64,000 nt of DNA from Hydrogenophaga flava NBRC 102514. Its GTDB lineage: Bacteria > Pseudomonadota > Gammaproteobacteria > Burkholderiales > Burkholderiaceae_C. Below are positions 10,041 through 18,205 of the stretch, piece after piece. Location: positions 49,174 to 113,173 of the forward strand of contig NZ_BCTF01000019.1 in NCBI RefSeq assembly GCF_001571145.1, read 5' to 3'. Position 1 is the first letter of the stretch. Each line of letters starts with the position of its first letter. The position numbers and the translations under genes are program-made. Below the pieces are notes generated by a model. That model saw nothing but the letters and a program-made list of their open reading frames with translations, ran no database searches and was not told where the DNA came from.

Positions 10041-10409
10041 CTACGGCGTCCGTCCGTAGAGCGCCCCAAACTTGTCTTGGTCAGCCTTGGCCACTGCGAT
10101 GGCGGATGGCCCTGGAAGTTGATGCTTGGCAGCAGCTGCCTTGACCTCTTCGGGCGTGGCGAAGCCGTGTTTCAACTCCAGCGCATTGAACAGGTTGACG
10201 ATGTGCTCCAAGTTGTCCTCCTCGCTCAGAGCGCCAAGCACCACCCTCACGCCATCCGGTGGATCACCTACCGCTTCTTCAGCAAACCCAATCAATTCTT
10301 CTGCACCATTCGCGGTGTTGGCAAACGACTTCTCAGCCCAACCGGAATCGGTCTCGACGGCAACGTTGAGCGAGCCCGAAAACACGAGGATGGCGATGAT
10401 CTTCAACAT
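10041..10409 (-). CDS. Hypothetical protein; weak resemblance to an IS110-type transposase N terminus
   Basis: A 122-residue protein starting MLKIIAILVFSG; the ATG at 10409 follows GGAGTGAG. A hydrophobic start could be a short signal or membrane anchor. The middle (VETDSGWAEKSFANTANGAE then DGVRVVLGA) recalls the first half of IS110 DEDD transposases, where a short strand is followed by xxFxNTxxG and a VVLEA strand. The catalytic acidic residues and everything after them are missing. It is either a decayed or domesticated fragment or a chance likeness. Codon use is more AT-rich than the chromosome around it. Confidence 0.5.
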   Translation of the reverse strand: MLKIIAILVFSGSLNVAVETDSGWAEKSFANTANGAEELIGFAEEAVGDPPDGVRVVLGALSEEDNLEHIVNLFNALELKHGFATPEEVKAAAAKHQLPGPSAIAVAKADQDKFGALYGRTP

Positions 10410-10542
10410 TTGCTCACTCCAATAAAAGCATAACTCTTTGAATTTGGGGCATTTGATGCAGCTCAACGCCCATTTTTATGGAGCTCGACTCCGCATCTGT
10501 GATGGCCACAAAAACAGCCACAAATAGCCAAAAACAGTCATT

Positions 10543-11598
10543 TCACCGCCCGGACGCCACATACCAGGTGCCGCGGCCGACACCCTGCTTGACCAGGCGG
10601 CCATCTCTGACGAGTTTGGCCAGGTGGGCTTTGATGGTGGCCCTGTTTGCACCGGTCTGTTGCTCGGCCAGGGCCGTGGTCAACCGGCCATGCTCTCTGG
10701 CCAGGGCCACCAGATCGGCGGACAGTTTCGGCAGCCGCTGGGACAGCAGTTGCTCTCTCTCGACCTTGACCGACAGGCGCTTGACCTGCGAGCTCAAGGA
10801 CGAGAGAAAGAACACCAGCCAGGGCTGCCAGTTGGGAGTCTCGGTGCGAATCGTCCCCTGAGTCTGGCGCAGTGCGATGTAGTACCCCCCCTTGTTTTGT
10901 TCGATGATGCTTTCCAGTGAGCTGTAGGGCACGTAGCCATAGCCGAACTGCAGCATGAGCAGTGTGGTCAGGATGCGCGACAGGCGCCCGTTGCCGTCTT
11001 CGAACGGGTGAATCTCCAGGAACACCACGACAAAGACCGAAACAATCAACAAGGGATGCAGGGTCTTGTTGTCGCGGGCGTACCGCACCCAGTCCACCAG
11101 CTCCTGCATGAGGCGCGGCGTGTCAAATGGATTGGCAGTATCGAAGACCACGCCCACCTGCTGGCCTTCTTCATCAACGGCCACCACGCTGTTCGGCACT
11201 TTTTTGTAATGGCCGCGGTGGTGCGCGTCTTTGTCGGAATGGGTCAGCAGATCGCGGTGCAGTTGCTGGATGTGGTTTTCGTTGAAGGGGATGTGTTCCC
11301 AGGACGCGAAGAGCAGTTCCATCACCTCGGCATAGCCCGCCACCTCCTGTTCGTCGCGGGTGATGAATTTCTTGACCTTGAGGTTGGAGAGCAGGGCGTC
11401 CACCTCGGCATTGGTGAGCTTGCTGCCTTCAATGCGCGTCGATGAGGCGACGCTTTCAACAGTGGCCACGCGCCGCAGGGCCATGAGTCTTTCCGGAGCC
11501 AGAGAACCGAGCGCCCGCCACGCACCTTTGAACTCGTCAATCTGCGCGATGAGGGCCAGGATTTCTGGTGTGATGTGGATGCTGTCGGTTTTGAGCAT
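10543..11598 (-). CDS. Fic family protein (AMPylator) with C-terminal winged helix
   Basis: A 351-residue Fic protein. The catalytic motif HPFEDGNGR (197-205, His197) is intact, as is an N-terminal class II inhibitory helix with S53-T-R-I-E57-G, so the enzyme is likely self-inhibited. Fic proteins transfer AMP (or other nucleotides) to Ser/Thr/Tyr of target proteins. The last ~70 residues form a winged-helix-like DNA-binding domain (HGRLTTALAEQQTGANRATIKAHLAKL), typical of stand-alone Fic regulators. Three ATATCC repeats overlap the start codon and could be its own operator. No antitoxin gene is adjacent; the inhibitory helix supplies that function in cis. Confidence 0.9.
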   Translation of the reverse strand: MLKTDSIHITPEILALIAQIDEFKGAWRALGSLAPERLMALRRVATVESVASSTRIEGSKLTNAEVDALLSNLKVKKFITRDEQEVAGYAEVMELLFASWEHIPFNENHIQQLHRDLLTHSDKDAHHRGHYKKVPNSVVAVDEEGQQVGVVFDTANPFDTPRLMQELVDWVRYARDNKTLHPLLIVSVFVVVFLEIHPFEDGNGRLSRILTTLLMLQFGYGYVPYSSLESIIEQNKGGYYIALRQTQGTIRTETPNWQPWLVFFLSSLSSQVKRLSVKVEREQLLSQRLPKLSADLVALAREHGRLTTALAEQQTGANRATIKAHLAKLVRDGRLVKQGVGRGTWYVASGR

Positions 11599-11624
11599 AT
11601 CCGCAAATATATCCAGAAATATCC
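11597..11624. promoter_or_regulatory. Three direct ATATCC repeats at the Fic start
   Basis: ATATCC occurs at 11597, 11609 and 11619, spaced 12 and 10 bp (about one helical turn). The repeats sit in an AT-rich stretch that covers the Fic start codon and the divergent spacer toward the ankyrin gene. Helical phasing suggests an operator for a small DNA-binding protein, perhaps the Fic winged helix. Confidence 0.4.
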
Positions 11625-11701
11625 ATAAATCTAGCGAACTCGATATTTACCCCGGTGGTACAGACCGAAAATCGGCATTGCTCTGCAAGAAACACATTCC
11701 C

Positions 11702-12127
11702 ATGACCCCCTGGCAACTCCAGCAAATGATCAAAGCCTCCGGCTGGCCGCTGGCCGCGGAGCATCTCGCGCCCGGCGCCAACTTCAACGCGCGGCTCGAC
11801 GGTGGGCTGGTGCCGCTGCACTGGGCCTGTGCGGGCGGCAAGGCGGGGGTGGTCAAGTTCATGATCGAGCACGGCGCCGACGTGCTGGACGCGGCGGCCG
11901 ACGGGCAGACGCCGCTGACGATGGCGGGGGGCTCGGGCAGCTTTCAGGTGCTGATGCTGGTGATCGACCGGCTCAAGGCGCTGGGCGCGCCGCCGCCGGA
12001 CGAGGCGCTGCGCCGGCAGATGGCCGAGACTTTCGGCCAGAGCCATACCGACGCGAAGAACCGGCTGCTGCAGACGCTGCGCGACTGGGACCGCATCGCG
12101 AAGAAGCAGCGCCCGCCGGCGGGCTGA
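11702..12127 (+). CDS. Small ankyrin-repeat protein
   Basis: A 141-residue cytosolic protein. Two to three ankyrin repeats are visible: GGLVPLHWACAGGKAGVVKFMIEHGADVL and DGQTPLTMAGGSGSFQVLMLVIDRL. A basic helical tail (DAKNRLLQTLRDWDRIAKKQR) follows. Such repeats bind partner proteins; no enzymatic domain is present. The ATG at 11702 (MTPWQLQQ) is preferred because upstream in-frame codons run into the divergent Fic gene. Composition returns to chromosome-like GC here, unlike the Fic islet. Confidence 0.8.
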   Translation: MTPWQLQQMIKASGWPLAAEHLAPGANFNARLDGGLVPLHWACAGGKAGVVKFMIEHGADVLDAAADGQTPLTMAGGSGSFQVLMLVIDRLKALGAPPPDEALRRQMAETFGQSHTDAKNRLLQTLRDWDRIAKKQRPPAG

Positions 12128-12142
12128 ATCTGGCCGTGGGTC

Positions 12143-12850
12143 TTAGGCCGCAGCGTCGCCCAGCCGCCGCTGGACGGCCGACTCCTCTTCCACCGCCTGC
12201 TCGAAGCGCTCCAGCCCGATCTGGTTGAGCACGCGCTTGAATTCGCGGGCCACCTCGGGTTTGAGGTCCGCAATCCGCCGGGCTGCGGCGAGCGACACCG
12301 CATCGAGTTCGTCCGCCGGCACGCAGCGGTAGACCAGGCCCCAAGCCAGCGCCTGCGCCGCGTCGAACGGCTCGCCCAGCAGCGTCAGCGCCTTGGCGCG
12401 CATGGGGCCGATGGCGGCGGGCAGGGTGGCCACCAGACCGCCGGTGACGAAGACGCCGAGCGAGGCCTCGGGCAGCTTGAAGCGCGCGTCGGCGGCGGCG
12501 AAGACGATGTCGGCGTTCATCGTCCATTCGAAGCCGGCGCCGACCGTCCAGCCGTGCACTGCGGCGATGACGGGGCAGCGGTGCGCGACGATGGCGCGCG
12601 AGACCGCCTGCACCAGTTCCAGGTCGCGCTCGGTGGGCGCAGCGCTGATGTCGCGGCCGGCGCAGAAGGCGCGGCCATCGCCGCGCAGGCGGATGGCGCG
12701 CACCGCGGCGTCGGTGGCGGCGGCGTTGAGCGCTTCGAGCAGGGCCTCGGCCAGCGGGTTGTCAATGGCGTTGAGCTTGTCGGGACGGTTGAGCGTGAGC
12801 GTGAGGACGCCGGCTTCGCGCTCAAGGAGGAGTGTGGATGTGGAGGGCAT
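12143..12850 (-). CDS. Enoyl-CoA hydratase/isomerase family protein
   Basis: Crotonase-fold protein of 235 residues, somewhat shorter than the usual 255-260. The CoA/oxyanion segments RGDGRAFCAGRDI and VHGWTVGAGFEW are intact. The first catalytic Glu position of hydratases lies in GFEWTMNADIVF and the second region in LPEASLGVFVTGG. It acts on acyl-CoAs, probably as a hydratase or isomerase in fatty or aromatic acid breakdown. No other beta-oxidation gene is nearby, so the substrate is open. The ATG at 12850 is the first of the fold. It runs convergent with the ankyrin gene. Confidence 0.85.
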   Translation of the reverse strand: MPSTSTLLLEREAGVLTLTLNRPDKLNAIDNPLAEALLEALNAAATDAAVRAIRLRGDGRAFCAGRDISAAPTERDLELVQAVSRAIVAHRCPVIAAVHGWTVGAGFEWTMNADIVFAAADARFKLPEASLGVFVTGGLVATLPAAIGPMRAKALTLLGEPFDAAQALAWGLVYRCVPADELDAVSLAAARRIADLKPEVAREFKRVLNQIGLERFEQAVEEESAVQRRLGDAAA

Positions 12851-12968
12851 GGCACAGGCTAGCAGGGTTGCGGCGTGTAGGACCCGTCCTACCGCCAGAC
12901 TGCGCCTTCACCGATGCCGGGGCGGCGGCACGGCCAACAGAATGGACTGCAACAGAAAGGAGTGCCTC

Positions 12969-13181
12969 ATGACACAACAGACTGGATACATCGTTGGCAA
13001 GGTGGAGTTCCGCCCGGGCGACGGTGCCCTGATGCGGATCCCGCAGGGCCCGGTGGACATTGAGACGAACCGGCTCGAAGCCACCCTGAGCTGGGTGGAC
13101 GGCGAAACCCACGGCGCGGCGGCCATGCCGCTGACCGACTTCAAGCGCTACGTGACCAAGGGCGCAATTGCGCTGCCGTAG
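12969..13181 (+). CDS. Small conserved hypothetical protein (70 residues)
   Basis: Starts at the ATG 12969 directly behind AAAGGAG, a strong ribosome-binding site. The 70-residue product (MTQQTGYIVGKVEFRPGD...) is a likely small beta-sheet protein without signal or membrane segment. Function unknown. It is monocistronic between the divergent enoyl-CoA hydratase and the convergent YitT gene. The strong start and chromosome-like codon use support a real gene. Confidence 0.75.
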   Translation: MTQQTGYIVGKVEFRPGDGALMRIPQGPVDIETNRLEATLSWVDGETHGAAAMPLTDFKRYVTKGAIALP

Positions 13182-13196
13182 CCGGCCGCCGGGGGC

Positions 13197-13820
13197 CTAC
13201 ACACCGAGGTAGCGCCCCGGCTTGTGGTTGAGCGCGAGGATGGCGCCGATGGCCACGGCGCCCACCACCGACTGCGCCACCTGCAGCGGCGGCAGCACCC
13301 ACAGGGCCGCCAGCACCACGACAAGGTCGACCGACATCTGCACCTTGCCGGCGCTGTAGCCCCGGGCCTGCTGCAGCCACTGCGCAAGGATGTTGACGCC
13401 GCCCACGCTGGCCTGGTGGCGCAGCAGGGCGAGCAGCCCGAAGCCGATGAGGAAACCGCCGAGCACCGAGGCGAGCCAGGGGTTGAGCAGTTCAAAGCGC
13501 ACCACCTTGGGCGCCAGCGTGGTGCAGACGGACACCAGGGCCACGGCACCGAAGCTCTTGAAGGTGAAGGCCGGGCCGAGCCGGAACCACGAGAGCACGA
13601 AGAACGGCAGGCTCAGCAGGAAGAAGAACAGACCGAAGGGCAGGCCGCTGGCGTAGCTGGCGAGGAAGGCCACGCCCGCGACGCCGCCGGTGAGCAGGCC
13701 GGCGTGGCCGAACATGGTCATGCCCAGCGCGACGAAGAGCGAGCCGGCGATCAGCGCGTGGGTGTCGTCGAACCAGGAGTGGGCGGCGGGTGCGGTGGCG
13801 GTGGAGGCGGCGGGGTCCAT
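13197..13820 (-). CDS. YitT family membrane protein
   Basis: A 207-residue polytopic inner-membrane protein of the YitT/DUF161 family, with five to six hydrophobic helices. The family core GHAGLLTGGVAGVAFLASY is present near the N terminus, as is HQASVGGVNILAQWLQ. Relatives are uncharacterised transporters or permease-like proteins. An upstream TTG at 13832 would add four residues; the ATG at 13820 is used. It runs convergent with the 70-residue gene, only 15 bp away, and no clear terminator separates them. Confidence 0.82.
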   Translation of the reverse strand: MDPAASTATAPAAHSWFDDTHALIAGSLFVALGMTMFGHAGLLTGGVAGVAFLASYASGLPFGLFFFLLSLPFFVLSWFRLGPAFTFKSFGAVALVSVCTTLAPKVVRFELLNPWLASVLGGFLIGFGLLALLRHQASVGGVNILAQWLQQARGYSAGKVQMSVDLVVVLAALWVLPPLQVAQSVVGAVAIGAILALNHKPGRYLGV

Positions 13821-13927
13821 GTGCAGGGACAAGCATGGGATGTGCCATTGACACCGTTTGTCACGACCCGGCGGGCCAGCCGCCCTAGATTGCGCAGCGG
13901 AAGAACCGTCGTGAAAGGAAACAACAC

Positions 13928-14482
13928 ATGGACAAGTCGATGATCAAGGGCATGGCGGTGGGTGGCATCGCCATGGTGGTGCTCGGGGCCGGTGCGGTCA
14001 CCGGGTACCAGAAGCTGGCGCAGCCGAAGGTGGCCGAGGTGGTCGCCGTGAAAGAGGTGCTGCAGACCGTGTCGACGCCACAGGTGCGCTGCGAGAACGT
14101 GGCGGTGCGCCGGCAGGCCCCGGTGCGGGACGAGCACCGCATCGCGGGCACGGTGATTGGCGGTGTGGCGGGCGGTCTGCTGGGCAACCAGATCGGCGGC
14201 GGCAACGGCAAGAAGGTGGCCACGGTGGCGGGCGCGGTGGCCGGGGGCTACGCCGGTAACCGAGTGCAAAAGAACTTGCAGGAAAACGACGTGGTCACGA
14301 CCACCGAGCAGCGCTGCAGGACGGTGCAGCAGAAGTCGCAGCGGCTGGTGGGCTACGACGTGACCTACCGCCTGGGCGGCCAGGAGGGCAAGACGCGCAC
14401 GTCTTTTGAACCCGGCGCCACGCTGCCGGTGAAGGACGGGCAGGTGGTGGTCACGCCGCCGCCGACGGAGGTGCGGTCTTAA
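13928..14482 (+). CDS. Glycine-zipper 2TM-domain outer-membrane protein (17 kDa antigen-like)
   Basis: A 184-residue protein. The N-terminal hydrophobic segment (AVGGIAMVVLGAGAVTG) is a signal or anchor. Residues ~73-112 form a glycine zipper (IAGTVIGGVAGGLLGNQIGGGNGKKV...) typical of the Rickettsia 17 kDa antigen/SlyB family. A beta-rich C-terminal domain contains the Cys of TEQRCRTV and ends TYRLGGQEGKTRTSFEPG. Such proteins sit in the envelope and affect its integrity. The ATG at 13928 follows GAAAGGAAACAAC. It is monocistronic and convergent with the serine protease-like gene. Confidence 0.85.
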   Translation: MDKSMIKGMAVGGIAMVVLGAGAVTGYQKLAQPKVAEVVAVKEVLQTVSTPQVRCENVAVRRQAPVRDEHRIAGTVIGGVAGGLLGNQIGGGNGKKVATVAGAVAGGYAGNRVQKNLQENDVVTTTEQRCRTVQQKSQRLVGYDVTYRLGGQEGKTRTSFEPGATLPVKDGQVVVTPPPTEVRS

Positions 14483-14501
14483 GCGGGTCCGGGCGCCGCG
14501 C

Positions 14502-15308
14502 TCACGCCGTCAGCGTGAGCAGGATGTCGGCATACCAGGCGCAGTTCAGCCCCAGGGATTCGTCCTGCACACGGTCGCGGTTGCCCATGTCCATGCGCGC
14601 CGAGTGCACGCCCAGCAGCTGCCAGGGCAGCGGTGCGCCGTCGCGCGTCATGGCATGGTGACGCGTCACCACCGCCGCCCCGCTGGTGCCCCGGTGGGTG
14701 CGCGCGTCGGTGAGAAAGAAACCCCGGCCCTGGAAACGCACACCGAACGGTGAGGCGATCGCCGCGTGGCGCAGCACCGGCAGCTGGTACACGGTGTCGC
14801 GGAAGCCCAGCGGGAAGCCGGCGATGCACAAGGCCGCATCGATGGGCACGCTGTCAAAGTCGCCGGGCAGGTGCTCCGGCGTGAAGGCGCGGACGATGGC
14901 GCCTTCGGGCAGGGCGGTGCGATCAATCTCCAGCACGGCCACGTCGATCTCGCCACCACCGTCGCTGCCCTGGCGCCAGACGGCCGTCCCTTTCGCATAG
15001 AGCAGCATCGAAAACTCGGTGCAGCGCGAGAGGTTCTGTGCGTCCAGGTGCAGCGTGATCGCCAGCCGGCTGGGGCGGTGGTTGCTGGGTTCGTCGATCA
15101 GCACATGGCGGCTGGTCACGAGGAACAGGCGGTCGTCGCGCTGGAAAAAGAAGCCGGAGGCGTTGGTCAGGGCGATGTCACCGTCGTAGGTGGTGATGCC
15201 CGGCGTGGCCAGGAACAGTGGGTCCACGGCGGGCGTGGGCGCGGTCGGCCGGTCGGCAGGAGCTGCATTCATGTCCGCAGTGTCGGCGCATTCGGGTGCC
15301 TGTGCCAT
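14502..15308 (-). CDS. Trypsin-like serine peptidase domain protein
   Basis: A 268-residue protein with a chymotrypsin-fold core and a readable triad: His in TSRHVL, Asp in EIDVAVLEID and Ser in HRGTSGAAV. There is no obvious signal peptide, so it may act in the cytosol. The N-terminal ~30 residues are Pro/Ala-rich and disordered; an alternative start lies at 15272 (MNAAPAD). It begins 10 bp after the metallo-beta-lactamase gene stop, so it could be the tail of the long minus-strand operon that starts with the second guanidine riboswitch. Its target is unknown. Confidence 0.75.
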   Translation of the reverse strand: MAQAPECADTADMNAAPADRPTAPTPAVDPLFLATPGITTYDGDIALTNASGFFFQRDDRLFLVTSRHVLIDEPSNHRPSRLAITLHLDAQNLSRCTEFSMLLYAKGTAVWRQGSDGGGEIDVAVLEIDRTALPEGAIVRAFTPEHLPGDFDSVPIDAALCIAGFPLGFRDTVYQLPVLRHAAIASPFGVRFQGRGFFLTDARTHRGTSGAAVVTRHHAMTRDGAPLPWQLLGVHSARMDMGNRDRVQDESLGLNCAWYADILLTLTA

Positions 15309-15318
15309 GTTCGCGCCG

Positions 15319-16086
15319 CTATGACCCGGGTGGGCGGTCCAGGTAGGCCCGCACCAGCGCGTGCAGCCGCTCGCGCCCGAAGCTCGGGTCGTGGCCCGCG
15401 TGCACCACGTTCACCGGCAGGCCGAGCAGGCGTTCCATGGTGCGCGCGTAGGCCGCGCGGTCGGAGTGCGGCAGTGCGTCGAGCAGCGGGCCGTCGTAGA
15501 CCGCATCACCGGAGAACAGCGTGCCGGTGGCCGCTTCCCACAGGCCGATGCTGCCGGGCGAGTGGCCGGGCAGGTGCAGCACCTCGAAGTGGCGGTTGCC
15601 CAGGTCGATGACGTCGCCGTCTTCGAGTTCGCGCGTGACCGTGGCCTGCCGGATTTGCCAGGCCGAGAGGTCGTAGTCCGGCCGGGGCAGGGCGGTGAGC
15701 GCGGCGCCGCCGGTTTCGTAACCGGGCGCCGCGAAGTCCAGGTGATTGAGGTCGATGTCGCCCAGCGTGAAGGCCGGGTCGGCGCCGCGCAGGCCGGGCG
15801 CTTCGAGCCGGTGGCACCAGCAGTCGGCGAACTCGTGGTGGCCGCCCACGTGGTCCAGGTGCACATGGGTGGCCAGCGCCGCGACGCGCTGGCCGAACAG
15901 GTGGCGCGAGGCCTGGTAGAGGCTGCTCACGCCCAGGCCGGTGTCGACCACGAGGTCAATGTCTCGCCCGCGGATGTGCCAGATGTTGCAGCGGAGCAGC
16001 GGGACGACGTGGGGCTCGGTGATCAGCGTGAGGCCGTCGCCGAGGGAGCGGAATTCAAACCAGTCGCCGTCGAGGGTCGGGAGCAT
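15319..16086 (-). CDS. Metallo-beta-lactamase-fold hydrolase
   Basis: A 255-residue MBL-fold enzyme with the di-metal motif THVHLDHVGGHHEF (HxHxDH), a downstream metal His in VLHLPGHSPGSIGL and the bridging Asp in LFSGDAVYDG. A last His lies in VVHAGHDPSF. Relatives hydrolyse thioesters, lactones or phosphoesters. It starts 28 bp after the small conserved protein 16115-16744 and is probably the last or next-to-last gene of the guanidine-riboswitch operon B. A lactonase or esterase step on a ring-opened product is possible but not shown. Confidence 0.8.
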   Translation of the reverse strand: MLPTLDGDWFEFRSLGDGLTLITEPHVVPLLRCNIWHIRGRDIDLVVDTGLGVSSLYQASRHLFGQRVAALATHVHLDHVGGHHEFADCWCHRLEAPGLRGADPAFTLGDIDLNHLDFAAPGYETGGAALTALPRPDYDLSAWQIRQATVTRELEDGDVIDLGNRHFEVLHLPGHSPGSIGLWEAATGTLFSGDAVYDGPLLDALPHSDRAAYARTMERLLGLPVNVVHAGHDPSFGRERLHALVRAYLDRPPGS

Positions 16087-16114
16087 GGTGGGCCTGTGGG
16101 TGGGGAGGGCCAGT

Positions 16115-16744
16115 CTAGGCGGGCGTCTCGCTGAACACCAGCTCGAAGTCGAGCAGACCCGGCGCAGCGTCGGGGTGGCGCTGCACCAGTTCGGCCAGGG
16201 TTTCGTCGGGCCGCAGGTCGGCCGGCCAGGCGGCGCCGCGCGGGCGCACGGTGAGGGTGTATCGGCCGGCCATGAAGCGCATCGCGCCGGTGGGCAGGCC
16301 CTGTGCGTCCACCTCGGTCTGCGCAGCGTAGGGGCCGGTGGAGCCGGGCAGGCGCTCCCACACCTCCAGATAGCGGCCGTGCACGCCTGTCTCGATCACG
16401 CGGTCGGTGGCCTCGAACACCATGTAGCCGGCGTCGGGCGTGCTGCGCGGGGGCTGCACGTCCCAGCGGCGGTGCCAGGTGCAGACATCGGGCTGGCCGC
16501 CGCTGCCGAGCGTGATGCGGGTGAGGCCGCAGAAGCCCTGCAGCTGGGCGCGGCCGGTGGGCGTGGCGGGGTCCACACCTGCGGGCACACGCAGGTCGGC
16601 GTGCCAGCCCTCGGTCTGCAGCCAGTGCACGCGGGTCGTGGTGTCGCGGCCCTCAGGCGTTTCGAGCAGGGTGCGTTGCCACACGCCGCGGTAGGCGGCG
16701 GGCACGGGTTCGTCGGTCGCGGGCAGGTCGATCCAGTGGGTCAT
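16115..16744 (-). CDS. Conserved hypothetical protein (possibly HRI1/lipocalin-like)
   Basis: A 209-residue soluble protein starting MTHWIDLPATDEPVPAAYRG; the ATG at 16744 is four bases after the hydrolase stop. It is rich in Trp and Arg, with alternating strands (RVHWLQTEGWHADLRVP, CTWHRRWDVQPP, MRFMAGRYTLTVRP). This resembles bacterial members of the HRI1 family of beta-barrel proteins, but the match is from memory and weak. It could bind a small ligand. The tight spacing in operon B suggests a role tied to the creatininase/cysteine hydrolase pathway. Confidence 0.65.
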   Translation of the reverse strand: MTHWIDLPATDEPVPAAYRGVWQRTLLETPEGRDTTTRVHWLQTEGWHADLRVPAGVDPATPTGRAQLQGFCGLTRITLGSGGQPDVCTWHRRWDVQPPRSTPDAGYMVFEATDRVIETGVHGRYLEVWERLPGSTGPYAAQTEVDAQGLPTGAMRFMAGRYTLTVRPRGAAWPADLRPDETLAELVQRHPDAAPGLLDFELVFSETPA

Positions 16745-16748
16745 GGGT

Positions 16749-17426
16749 TCACGCCGCTTCGCGGTTCGCGCGCGGCAGGGCGTTGAGCGCGGCCACCGCC
16801 TCGGCCGTGCTGCAGACACCGCCGAGGATGCCGCCTTCGACGCCGATCATGGCCAGCGCGGGCGCCTGCAGCTCGGCCTGGCTGGCGGCGGTGGCGTCGC
16901 CCACGGTGGTGCAGACGAAGCCGCGGTCGATCGCCTCGCGCAGCGTGGAGTGCACGCAGACCTCGGTGGTGACGCCGCACAGCAGCAAGCGGCGGATGCC
17001 GAAGGCGCCGAGCAGCGCGCCCAGCGTGGTCTTGTGGAAGGCGCCGTAGCCGGGCTTGTCGATCACGTGTTCGCAGGACAGGGGGCGCAGCTCGGGCACG
17101 AAGTCGTGGCCCTGCTCGCCGCGCACCAGCAGGCGTCCCAGCGGCCCTGGGCTGCCGATGGGCGCGCCGGCCGCCACGCTGCGCGCCAGCTTGGCGGGCG
17201 GGCAGTCCGACAGGTCGGGCAGGTGGCCTTCTCGGGTGTGGAAGACGTGCAGGCCGGCCGCGCGCGCGGCCACCAGCAGGGCTTTCACCTGGCCCACCAC
17301 AGCCTGCATGCGCGCAATGTCCAGCCCGGCCTGGTGCGCGTAGCCGCCGGGGCTGCAGAAGTCGCGCTGCATGTCGATGACGATCAGCGCGGTGGCCTGG
17401 GGGTCGAGGTCTTGCAGGTTGGTCAT
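16749..17426 (-). CDS. Isochorismatase-fold cysteine hydrolase, biuret/guanylurea hydrolase-like
   Basis: A 225-residue cysteine amidohydrolase. The triad is Asp18 (IVIDMQRDF), Lys124 (VIDKPGYGAF) and Cys157 (GVTTEVCVHS). The Asp-Lys-Cys spacing (106 and 33 residues) and the blocks FCSPGGY, HTREGHLPDLSDCP, GRLLVRGEQGHDFVPEL and VCVHSTLREAIDRGF are those of the biuret hydrolase (BiuH)/triuret/guanylurea hydrolase branch, as I recall it. The enzyme should cleave a carbamoyl or ureido C-N bond in a small nitrogen-rich molecule. Its ATG at 17426 overlaps the creatininase stop (ATGA). Together with the guanidine riboswitch this suggests a compound that yields guanidine or allophanate-level products. 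Confidence 0.85.
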   Translation of the reverse strand: MTNLQDLDPQATALIVIDMQRDFCSPGGYAHQAGLDIARMQAVVGQVKALLVAARAAGLHVFHTREGHLPDLSDCPPAKLARSVAAGAPIGSPGPLGRLLVRGEQGHDFVPELRPLSCEHVIDKPGYGAFHKTTLGALLGAFGIRRLLLCGVTTEVCVHSTLREAIDRGFVCTTVGDATAASQAELQAPALAMIGVEGGILGGVCSTAEAVAALNALPRANREAA

Positions 17427-18205
17427 GGGCGGGTGAATCCGGTGGTGATGGCCTCGGCCATGCGGCGCGCGACCTCGTCGGCCAGCAGCTGGCCCTTGGC
17501 GGCGTCGGAGCCCTTGGCGGACGACAGCACGCCCGAGGGCGGCACCCAGTCGGTGCGCGGCGGGTACATGTCGTAGGGCGGGAAGTCGGCCGGGCCGTCG
17601 TCGGGCAGCAGGTCCATGCGCACCAGGCTGGGGTGGTGGTGCAGCATCATCGAGGTCTCCAGCACGGCCGCGTGTTCCAGCGCGAAGCCGGGGAAGCCGT
17701 CGGGGAACACGTCGCCCAGGGTCTCGGGCGTCATGAAGTCCCAGTACTCCAGCCGCATCACCTGCAGCGCGCAGGCCGGGTCGCCAGCCTTGGCGTCGCG
17801 CAGGCCGAGGTCGATGCCTTCGATCAGGAACCACTGGTTTTCGTAGTGGCCGTTGACCACCACCAGCTTGTCCACGCCGTGGCGCGCGAACTCGCGCACC
17901 GCATCGCGGATCTGGCCGATCAGCGTGGCGGCGTCGACGCTGGTGGTGCCGCAGAAGTGCTGCCCGCCGCCGCACTTGGGCTGCGACTTGTAGCCGTAGC
18001 TCAGCGTGGGCGCGACCAGGCCGCCCACGCGCGCCGCGGTGTCGGCCGCGACGGCGCTGGCCAGCAGGCCGTCGGTGCCCAGCGGCAGGTGCGGGCCGTG
18101 CTGTTCCAGCGCGCCCACGGGCAGCAGCACGGGCGGGTGGTCGGCGCGGATGCGCTGCTGGTAGTCGACCCAGGAGAGCTGGTTCATCCAGACGGTGGTG
18201 TTCAT
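17423..18205 (-). CDS. Creatininase (creatinine amidohydrolase family)
   Basis: A 260-residue metal-dependent amidohydrolase. All family metal ligands are at the same positions as in the Pseudomonas enzyme: Glu34 and His36 (VGALEQHG), Asp45 (LGTDG), His120 and Glu122 (NGHYEN). The neighbouring Tyr121 and the active-site Trp of EYWDF are kept, as is YGYKSQPKCGGGQHFCGTTS. This goes beyond the general superfamily and supports opening of creatinine or a close cyclic guanidine to its linear form. It overlaps by ATGA with both the EamA gene upstream and the cysteine hydrolase downstream. No creatinase gene is present, so creatine would have to go elsewhere. Confidence 0.88.
   Translation of the reverse strand: MNTTVWMNQLSWVDYQQRIRADHPPVLLPVGALEQHGPHLPLGTDGLLASAVAADTAARVGGLVAPTLSYGYKSQPKCGGGQHFCGTTSVDAATLIGQIRDAVREFARHGVDKLVVVNGHYENQWFLIEGIDLGLRDAKAGDPACALQVMRLEYWDFMTPETLGDVFPDGFPGFALEHAAVLETSMMLHHHPSLVRMDLLPDDGPADFPPYDMYPPRTDWVPPSGVLSSAKGSDAAKGQLLADEVARRMAEAITTGFTRP

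Noticed and set aside
10041..10409. IS110 insertion sequence
   Set aside because: Only a faint likeness to a transposase N terminus; no terminal structures, catalytic residues or downstream transposase half.
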